A stretch of DNA of 23,576 nt from Phoronis ovalis (Eukaryota; Phoronida; Phoronidae), in contig JAOXYB010074833.1 of NCBI GenBank assembly GCA_028565635.1, forward strand, positions 1 through 23,576. The letters are read 5' to 3'. The translations under genes were made by a program, and so were the position numbers. The notes under the pieces are model-generated. The model was not told the origin of the DNA. It ran no database searches and saw only the letters and a program-made list of their open reading frames with translations. Within the stretch, counting starts at the first letter, position 1. Every line of letters starts with the position of its first letter. This document shows, one piece after another, positions 12,301 through 21,900 of this stretch.

Positions 12301-15300
12301 TTAGCAACCCTATAGCATAATTTTATTGTTCTTTTAGCAACTACCACATTAGTACCACCAACTCGAACAGTTAGACCAACTGTTCCTCTGCCAGCAGACT
12401 GTCAAGACACTTTAAGCAATTGTGCTTACTATGGTTCATACTCTTGCCAGGGAGACTATATACCTTGGGCAATTAATAACTGTGTTAGAACGTGTAACTT
12501 GTGTCGTAAGTAAAAATAAATTTACTGGTAATTATTGTGTTCAATGTCCATATTAACCACTTTCTTTGACTATATATATTTGCTACCCCTTGGGTCCCCT
12601 GTTTTCAACTTCTGTATAATTACCGCATGTGGTAACGTTTTAAAAAAAATTTAATATCTTTCTTACCAAGGAGTTATTTTGGTCAGATAAATGACTACCA
12701 TAAGGTTATTTTTTAGCAAATAATTATTTAATTATCATGCGATGTACTTCCTGAAAAACAAATTTTGTCGCTATAGTATGGATATATATGTGTGTGTGTG
12801 TGTGTGCGTGCATGTGTATATGTTTGTTCCCAAAATTGTACTTCCCAATAACAGCTTCAGTTTTTATATTTGATACAGTGTAAGTATGGATCATAGTGCA
12901 AGTCAGATATAATTTTGGCCTGGATTATTTCCAGTATGGCTGACCGGCAGCCATGTTTGTTCCTGCGCAGAGCAAAAAGACGAAGTGTTAACTAGACTAT
13001 TTTAAGGTGGATTCAAGAAGGCCATAGGTTGGTTGGTGTAATAGGCCAGGTGACGTTTTAAAATGACCTTGAGAAGTGGGTCAAATGCCGATCCAAATCT
13101 TTGACTAACAATTCTGCATAACACTTTCTTTAGTCTTGCAATAACAGCTTCAGTTTTTACACGATCAGCTTCATATTTGCCAGAGGGTAAATATATATGT
13201 CAAAAGTGCAGGTTGGTTATAATTTGACCTTGATTACTTCCAATATGGCCGATTAGGCCATGTTTGTTTCCAAGAGGGCACATCACCTTGTGTCAGTTGT
13301 GGGAACGATGAAATGTTAAATGGGCAATTCAAAGGTGGATTTATGCAGGCCATAGGCTGTTGGGCATAATAGGTTAGGTTTTAGAATGTTTTGAAAAGTG
13401 GATCAAATGCCAATCTGAATCTTTATCATTGGCGGTTGGGTGTATAAGGCTATAGGTATAGTGTTTTAGAATTACATTGACAAATTTTCAACTGATTGTC
13501 CAAATCTTCAACATTTGTTGTAAATGATACTTCGTTTTACATGTGTAAGACTGAAAGCAACTACTTAAAAAGTGACTACCCACCATTCTAGGGATGAGAA
13601 GGGCATCTGACATTGCAAGTGTCTTGTTATCTGATCAGCGTCATATTCGGTACAGATTAAGTACAGGTCTAAGTACAGGTTAGGTATAATTTTGACTCAG
13701 ATGATGTCCAATATGGCTGACTGGTGGCCACGCATGTTTGTTCCCAAGAGGGCACGTCCCATTGCATCCATAGCCACAAAGTTTGCCTGGACGATGTTGG
13801 CTCTCAAGATTGTACGTCATAATGACAGCTTCAGTGATTATTCGATCAGCTACATTGCAATTTACAGAGTGAGTCTGGTCAAAGTACAGGTTAAATATAA
13901 CGTTGACTTGGATTACTTTTAATATGGCCGACTAGAGGCCATGTATGTTCTCAAGAGGGCACGTAACATTGCATCTGTAGCCACAATGACGAAGCACTAC
14001 CTGAATGATTCTATGGTATTCTAAGAAGGCCATAGGTTGGTGGGTGTATAAATATAGGTTAGGTGACATTTTAAAATGACCTTCAGAAGTACATCCAATG
14101 CCAGCTAGTATGAATCTTCGACATTTTTTGCTGTGTTTAACACTTTCTTTGTCTAGCAATAACTGTTTAAATTTTTAATCGATCCGCTTAATTCGGTACA
14201 GGGTAAATACAGGTCAAAGTACAGATCACGTATAATTTTGACCTTGATCACTTCCCAAGATGGCGGGCATCGCAGCTTCAGTTTTTATCTGATCAGTATC
14301 ATATTCATTAGAGAATAGTAAGTACAGGTTAGACAAAATATTGACCTGAATTACTTCCAATATGGTCAACTGGCAGCCATGTTTGTTCCCAAGAGGGCAT
14401 GTAACTTTACTCCCATTTCGAAAAAGACGAAACTTGGCTGGACGATTCAAAGATGGATTCACAAAGGACATAATTTAATTGATGGGTGTGATATGTAGGT
14501 GACAGTTAAAATGACCATATTTGGTAATTAAAAGGAAAATTTCAAGTTAAAGTGCAGGTTGATTATATTTTTGACCTTGCTAACTTCTGACTGCCGACCA
14601 TATTTGTTCTCGAGAGAGCATATGTCATGTTGCTCCCTTTTTGAGAGACAAAGCATAGACTGGACGAGTCGAAGGTGGATTCATGTAGGTCATAAGTTGC
14701 TGGTCATATTAGGCTAGGTAATATTTTAAATTGATCTAGAGAATTAGGTCAAATGCCAATCCGAATCTTTGACATTTATTGCACACGGTACTTTGCTTTA
14801 TATATGTAACTCTTAATGTAACCACTTCAGAAATTATACTGCCCAGATACAAATCAGGACTACAAAAAACTACAATATGATATAATCCTATAGGGAGGCA
14901 TGGTCATATACATGACAAATGCCATGTACCAAAGGTAAGGTTTTTTACCTTGGCCATCACAACCCCACCAAGTTTTTTTGGCAAGTGCCCTCTAGGTACA
15001 ACCAACAAGCCTTTGTTTTTCTGCAGTGATGCACACTATTACTATACATGTAGTTATTTAGGAGTGCATAGACATTTGGATGTTTTTCACTTTATTGTAG
15101 ATTTACGTACAACAGCAACAGTTAAACCTACAGTACCTGTTTCCAGTAAGTATTTTGATGTATACAGGTTGACACAAAATAAACAAAAGACTTTTGGAGT
15201 ACTCCTTGTTACTTCTTCAGTTATATTTCAGCAGAAAAAACAACAACTTAGGTATACTTTTTGAAAATTAAACTCAGTTATGTATTAAAAAACTAATCAT

Positions 15301-18300
15301 GCTTTGATTTTATTTTATTTCTTACAACAGTAGCCAACATAGACTGATGTAGTACCATGTTTTGGTCCAAATTTCTCCTTAAAGATCAAAATAAGGCCTG
15401 ATTCAATTAAAAATGTGTAACAATTACATACAGGTTTGCCCAAAAAAAGAAAAAAATCTCACGATATAGCTTTGTTTTAAAAATGTGAAAAAGTTGCGAT
15501 GCATTAATAAATTCTTCGATAAATGATCTAAAGATATCCAATATGCAAATTTTTGTTCATTCTTGCTTTTTGCTGTTTCAGCAGCTTTCATACAACACTT
15601 AGTCAAATTGAACAAATGTTTCCTATTGAACCGCAAACAAGTATTTTAACTAGAGTAGCAAGTAAACAAAAATAAAATAATTTCTTTTGTAAAATTCCGT
15701 TATAAAATTTGTCTGTGTTTATTTTGTGTAGCACTAAGAAACTTACAGGATTATATACTGCATCGTAATACTGCTGAATATCCTTTCATTGTCAATTGCC
15801 TACTAGGAGTCTCTAAATTTTCTTAAAATTACACGACTTTGTGAAGGATTTGTTGAAATGTTAAATAGATATGATATTTGTAATATGCATATTTACTTTT
15901 AAAAGTACATATTTATTACATGGTCATTAATTTTATGTTTTTTGAGAAATAAACAATGCATTAAAAGTTGTCAGCCATTTTGTCTGTATAGTTGTATAAA
16001 GACTCCAGATTAGATGTTATATAATTCATTAAAAGCTCAATTCTAAAAAAAAATGAAGCCATGCCATATTTGTTACATGTTACAAATAATTAATTTTATA
16101 ACTAATATGTAAACAAATAGGAAACTAATAACTAACTTGTAATGCTAATTAGCTCTTCTGTTTAAATTGCAATCTGGTGAGACAGAAGCTAGTATATCTA
16201 AGAAAAGATTTAGTATCCATTTTCAAGACAATCAATCATTAATTTCCTTAATTTATTTTAGGTGATTTCTGTGTTTACAAAGGAACAAACTACAAACAAT
16301 CTGCCACGTGGGATGATGGATGTCAGTACACATGTACTTGTGAAAATGCTAAGACTGGTTCATGGAAATGCTATGAAAAGTAAACAATTTGTGAAAGTAT
16401 CTTCAAATATGCCTAGAGGGCTGACAGAACTTTTATATGAAACTGTAACTGCTTATGTATTTGGGAAATAAATTGAGTTTCAGTTTAATATTTATAAGGA
16501 AAATGCAATTACTTTTTGAGAAAGATAACGAGATCTTTTTGAATTTTTATATATTCGTTCATGAAATATAATTTGTATTTCTGATTTTTAGATGTCCAGT
16601 ATTTAAAAACTTGCCATCAGCATGCAAATTGAATCCACCATTGCCTGGCAACTGTTGTGGATATCCCAGCTGTCCCGATGGTTACACCATTATCTATCCT
16701 AAAGGTAAGATCACTAACGGTCACTTTAACTTAAAGAACGATCATAATAAGTTAATTAAAATTCAGTAAGACTAATATTGTACCACCTGAAATCCAGCTA
16801 GTATGAGTAAGTAACTTGTTTTTTTTTATAGGCGTCCGTCCTGAGACTGGTGTCAATCTTGGAAAAACTGGCGGAGTTTCTGTACCAGGAACAGGAACTG
16901 TCATAACTGGAATTGGGTCGGTCACAAATAAACCAGTAACAGTAACAGCAACGCCTCCTGTGATCACTAGTGATTATTGCGTGTACAAAGGAACAAACTA
17001 CAAACAGTCTGCAACGTGGGATGACGGATGTCAGTACACATGTACTTGTGAAAATGCCAAGACAGGCTCATGGAAATGCTATGAAAAGTAAACCATTTTA
17101 AAATACGTATCTTATAAATATGCCTAGACAGCTAGCTCATGGAAACTAGTTATAACTGCTTGGGAATTTTGGAAACTTTTAAGCTTGTGACAAATGATTA
17201 TGTAAACATACAATTCTTTTTTTGAAAAAGACACTGAACTTATAACAAAAACATATTTATCCAATCATTCAAAGAATGAAATGTTTGCATTCTGTTTTTT
17301 AGATGCCCAGTATTTAAAAACTTGCCATCAGCATGCAGAATGAACCCACCACTGCCTGGCAACTGCTGTGGATATCCCAGCTGTCCCGATGGTTACACCA
17401 TTATCTATCCTAAAGGTAAGATCATTAACGGTCACTTTATCTTAAAGAACGATCATAATAAGTTAATTAAAATTCAGTAGGACTAATATTGTACCAACTG
17501 AAATCCCGCTAGTATGAGTAAATAACTTGCTTTTTTTATAGGCGTCCGTCCTGAGACTGGTGTCAATCTTGGAAAGACTGGCGGAGTTTCTGTACCAGGA
17601 ACAGGAACTGTCATAACTGGAATTGGGTCAGTCACAAATAAACCAGTAACAGTAACAGTAACGCCTCCGGTGGTCACTAGTGATTACTGCGTGTACAAAG
17701 GAACAAACTACAAACAGTCTGCAACGTGGGATGATGGATGTCAGTACACATGTACTTGTGAAAATGCCAAGACAGGCTCATGGAAATGCTATGAAAAGTA
17801 AACCATTTCAAAATATGTATCTTACAAATATGCCTAGACAGCTAGCTCATGGAAACTATAGTTATAACTGCTTTGGAATTTTGGAAACTTTTAAGCTTAA
17901 CAAATGATTATGTAAACATACAATTCTTTTTTTGAAAAAGACACTGAACTTATAACAAAAACATATTTATCCAATCATTCAAAGAATGAAATGTTTGCAT
18001 TCTGTTTTTTAGATGCCCAGTATTTAAAAACTTGCCATCAGCATGCAGAATGAACCCACCACTGCCTGGCAACTGCTGTGGATATCCCAGCTGTCCTGAT
18101 GGTTACACCATTATCTATCCTAAAGGTAAGATCATTAACGGTCTCTTTAACTTATAGAACGATCATAATAAGTTAATTAAAATTCAGTGGGACTAATATT
18201 GTACCAACTGAAATCCAGCTAGTATGAGTAAGTAACTTGTTTTTTTTTATAGGCGTCCGTCCTGAGACTGGTGTCAATCTTGGAAAAACTGGCGGAGTTT

Positions 18301-18869
18301 CTGTACCAGGAACAGGAACTGTCATAACTGGAATTGGGTCAGTCACAAATAAACCAGCAACAGTAACAGTAACACCTTCTGTGGTAACTAGTGATTACTG
18401 CATTTACAAAGGAACAAACTATAAGCAATCTGCCACCTGGGATGATGGATGTCAGTACTCATGTAGTTGTGAAAATGCTAAAACTGGCTCATGGAAATGT
18501 TATGAAAAGTAAGTTAGATCCAAATTCCTGTAGCTATGTGATAATATTTGATACAACACATGCTATGTGGAATATTAAACTTAACTAGAAATTTGGAAAA
18601 ACGCTGTTAGTCAAACGTACAAATTACATAAAAAATAATTTGAAACTTAATTATATTATTATGTTTGGATAAATGCTAGAGGGATGATATTCGCAAAAAA
18701 TGCTTTATTACGCATCAGTTATATAATTTACAATTTTACTTTTACTAATATATTCACTTTATTAGTAATCCTTTGGTACAGAAGCTTATATGACTGAGTA
18801 TTCAAAGATGCCTAGGTCACAGTAAAAACAGCGGGAGACTCGAGATGTTTTTGTAATGTCATTTATATA

Positions 18870-18907
<38 letters not shown>

Positions 18908-21900
18908 CAAAATTTTAGCGGGTGTACGTCACTTGGTATGTCTGGAATATTTGCACACATTAAAACAAAATTCAAGATTTTGTAAGATTATACCTGTATA
19001 ATGCCAAATGATCGATAAAGAGACAATAATTTTAGATGTCCCGTTTGGAACAACCTGCCCTCAGGCTGTCGACTGAACCCACCAATCCCTGGAAACTGTT
19101 GTGCTTATCCAACCTGCCCTGATGGATATACCATCGTTTATCCCAATGGTGAGTCATGGTTCTTTTGTATATATTGAAGAATCAATAATTTAAATTAGAT
19201 TTTACCTGATATAATAAGTGTTCTTGGACTGAATGAACTGGACTGAATACAGTTGTGCAGACATTACTAAAGCTTATCAATAACTGTATGGACAGCATCA
19301 CAACATATAATTATGTTCTAGGAAAGATATCAAAATCACAATGCAATACATTGGATGAGTTGTTACACATTGAAATTTAATAATTGTTGGGAAACAACAA
19401 ACAACTACGATAATTATTCTCAATTCGTACAACCCCATTATTCGTACACACCCCCTTTTTCATATTTTATAATTTCTGAAATTCGTACACCCCCCATTAA
19501 TTGAAAATTTGGTATTTGTCTAGATTCGTACACCTAGTTTTTCTTGGATTTTTTGGAGTTTGTCGAATTCGTACAAAATGTAATTTCCATCGATATTTTA
19601 TATTTTATGAACGCTGATACGGAATTTAAATCTATACATTCTCGGAAGCGTGTTCAAAATGCGACAACTTCTTTTCAGGTTGGGGCTAATTAGCACGGTG
19701 TGTCAAATTCATGAAAAAAAAAACAGCCAATCACGGCTGAGAAGAATGACTTTGTGAACCGGGATCGCGGTCAAGTATTAACAAAATATCGGCATTTTCG
19801 CGTAATGTTCTATCTCCCTGTTTGCATAAAGTAATCGCTCGTACACATAATGTGAATTCACAATTTCAGTATATCAAAAATTAATGTAAACTATAATTTT
19901 TCAAGGAAATCCAGACTGACTGAATCATTAATCTAGGACGGGACCGTGAATAACAAGTCATGTCTTCTGTCAATCTTTTTAGTCTTAAGCTGTTCGCACG
20001 AGCAATCGCGATTAAAATATTAGCTAGAAAAAAAATCTAATAAAATTTTGATCGCGATTATGACCGTTCGCACTATAAACATTCAATCGTGATTGAAAAT
20101 TTTTCCCAGCTGACCTACACGTTGTACTGCTTTTTTTTGGCAACTTTTCTGGACCGGCGTCCACCATGAAAATTAAATCTCACAGCTTCCCGTCAGGCAT
20201 AAACATGATATTTTTTTTAGATCTAGTTAGACCAATCTTATCAACAAAATAATTAATGCAGTTCAAAATAAAAATAATTATTTAAAATTTATTGATTTAA
20301 AACTCTTTACTTGATAATTCTATCACATAAGTGTTCGAGGGTCTATTTCAAGCATACTGCATGCTGATGGTTCACTTATTTTTTCGGTGGCTAACCCGTA
20401 GCTTAGCCAACTTTTGTCCTGTGATTGTCTGTAATATAAGTGACATGCCGTCATTCATTGATCAGCTGTTTTTTTTTTACTAGGTATGAATTTACGATGA
20501 ATGTTTCAGGAAATGAGTGATCGCAGGAGATTTTGATTGAGAACGATCTTAGTAGAGCACAAAAAAATAATTTTCTAGAAAGCAAAAAATATTTTTGGGA
20601 CGGCACTTTTTTTATTAGTTTATTCCAGAAGATTAGCAAAGCATATTACCCCATAGCAAACACTAATTTTTAAACACGCCGGGATAACATGCCAGATCAA
20701 CCGCCAGAACGGCAGAAGCCAGGTACTTTGCATGCTACCACAACTTGTCCTTTATTTGATACATCAAGTATTGAAAAATGGTTATTATATAATAACGCTA
20801 TAGGCATTCTACTAGCTATTTCTCTCATTGATTGATTGATCGGATTCTGTTTACGTCGTTTTCTCGCACTGCCGTACTGGTAATGATTTACGATCATCGA
20901 CAGACAAATATCAAAATATATATTTCCGGAATTCCCATGTTTGTACACCCGCTTTACGCATTTATTAAAGTTTCCAAGAATTCGTACTCCCATATTTTCA
21001 GAGAATTTTGTATTTCCCAAATTTCGTACACCCCCAAAAATAAAAAAAATAATAATTTTTTTTGTACGAATTTGAGAATAATTACCATACATGGTAAACT
21101 GGATAACTATTTGTAATTGTCAATACAAGAATGTATTATTCATGGTTAGGTAATAAAGGATTTTTAGTTGTGTGCTGTAAATAAGGGGCAGATGTGGGTT
21201 ATTTCAATGATATAGTAATCTCCCTCCTTGTACACAAATAAAAACACACCAGAAAATTATTGTATATTGTAAAAAAAGTATTCTCTTAAATATACTACCT
21301 GTGTGTCCAGTATTATTATATAAAATTTATGTTTTAATTTTCTGTTTTGGTGTTTTTACTATTTAGGTTACAAAGTGGAGACTGGTGTAAATCTTGGTAA
21401 ACCTGGTGGTATATCTGTCACTGGAACGGGAAATTACGTTACTGGTATTGGGTCTGTCACCAATAGACCTGTCGTCATCACACCTACAACACCACCTGTA
21501 GTTGTCAGTAAGCTGCATTTTTTTGGACACACAATATAACAAATTAGTAATTAAGTGCACAATACAATTATCAGGAGCGCCCTTTATTTCCAATTGGACT
21601 ATAATTATCGTGGTCAAAGAATATTGTAAAGGCAGTTTTCTAAAAATATGCAGTATTGCAGCACTTGGGGACATATTGGAAACAAACAATTGTGTACTAG
21701 ACTTTTCCAAATCGTATTCTACATTTTAAGTATTTACAGGAAACACTGCATATCAAGTTTCAAGCATTTTTTTCTAGATGATTACTGCGTTTACAAAGGA
21801 AAAAACTACAAACAATCTGCAACCTGGGATGATGGATGTCAGTACACATGTACCTGTGAAAATGCTAATACCGGCACATGGAAATGTTTTGAAAAGTAAG

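Larger units (their letters stand above)
16592..18508 (+). repeat. Tandem genic duplication, ~710-bp period (B + linker-A units)
   Basis: Three consecutive B plus linker-A units start at 16592, 17303 and 18013, spacings 711 and 710. Introns are duplicated along with exons: the 126-127-base intron inside each unit (16705-16831, 17416-17541, 18126-18252) differs by roughly 6-8 bases per pair, and the 215-base introns between units (17088-17302 and 17798-18012) differ by only a few substitutions and short indels. Confidence 0.95.
19149..21366 (+). other. Intron 26, mostly a mobile element
   Basis: 2.2-kb intron between module 11 and linker exon 27. It is occupied by the inverted-repeat element at 19413-21082. 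The rest (19149-19410 and 21085-21366) is AT-rich with no further feature seen. Confidence 0.75.

Noticed and set aside
13692-14471. Open frames of 75-81 codons in intron 17
   Set aside because: They fall entirely in the degenerate ~330-base repeats and are not conserved between the repeat copies.
14990-15060. Possible extra linker exon beginning after CTCTAG at 14994
   Set aside because: It would read a Gly-Thr-Thr start, but no phase-compatible donor follows before unlikely sequence, so the resemblance is too short.
16752-17677. Minus-strand open frames rich in Val/Thr/Pro at 16752-16967 and 17483-17677
   Set aside because: They are the reverse complement of the real linker exons 21 and 23 and are open only because of the repetitive codon pattern.
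20689-20832. Short + strand open frame starting ATG inside the inverted-repeat element, with a hydrophobic C-terminal half
   Set aside because: It is under 50 codons, matches no transposase or known peptide, and could occur by chance.
20697-21092. 131-codon open frame on the minus strand in the mobile element
   Set aside because: No catalytic motif or recognisable domain; it reads across the right inverted repeat and its subterminal words, so it is most likely incidental.
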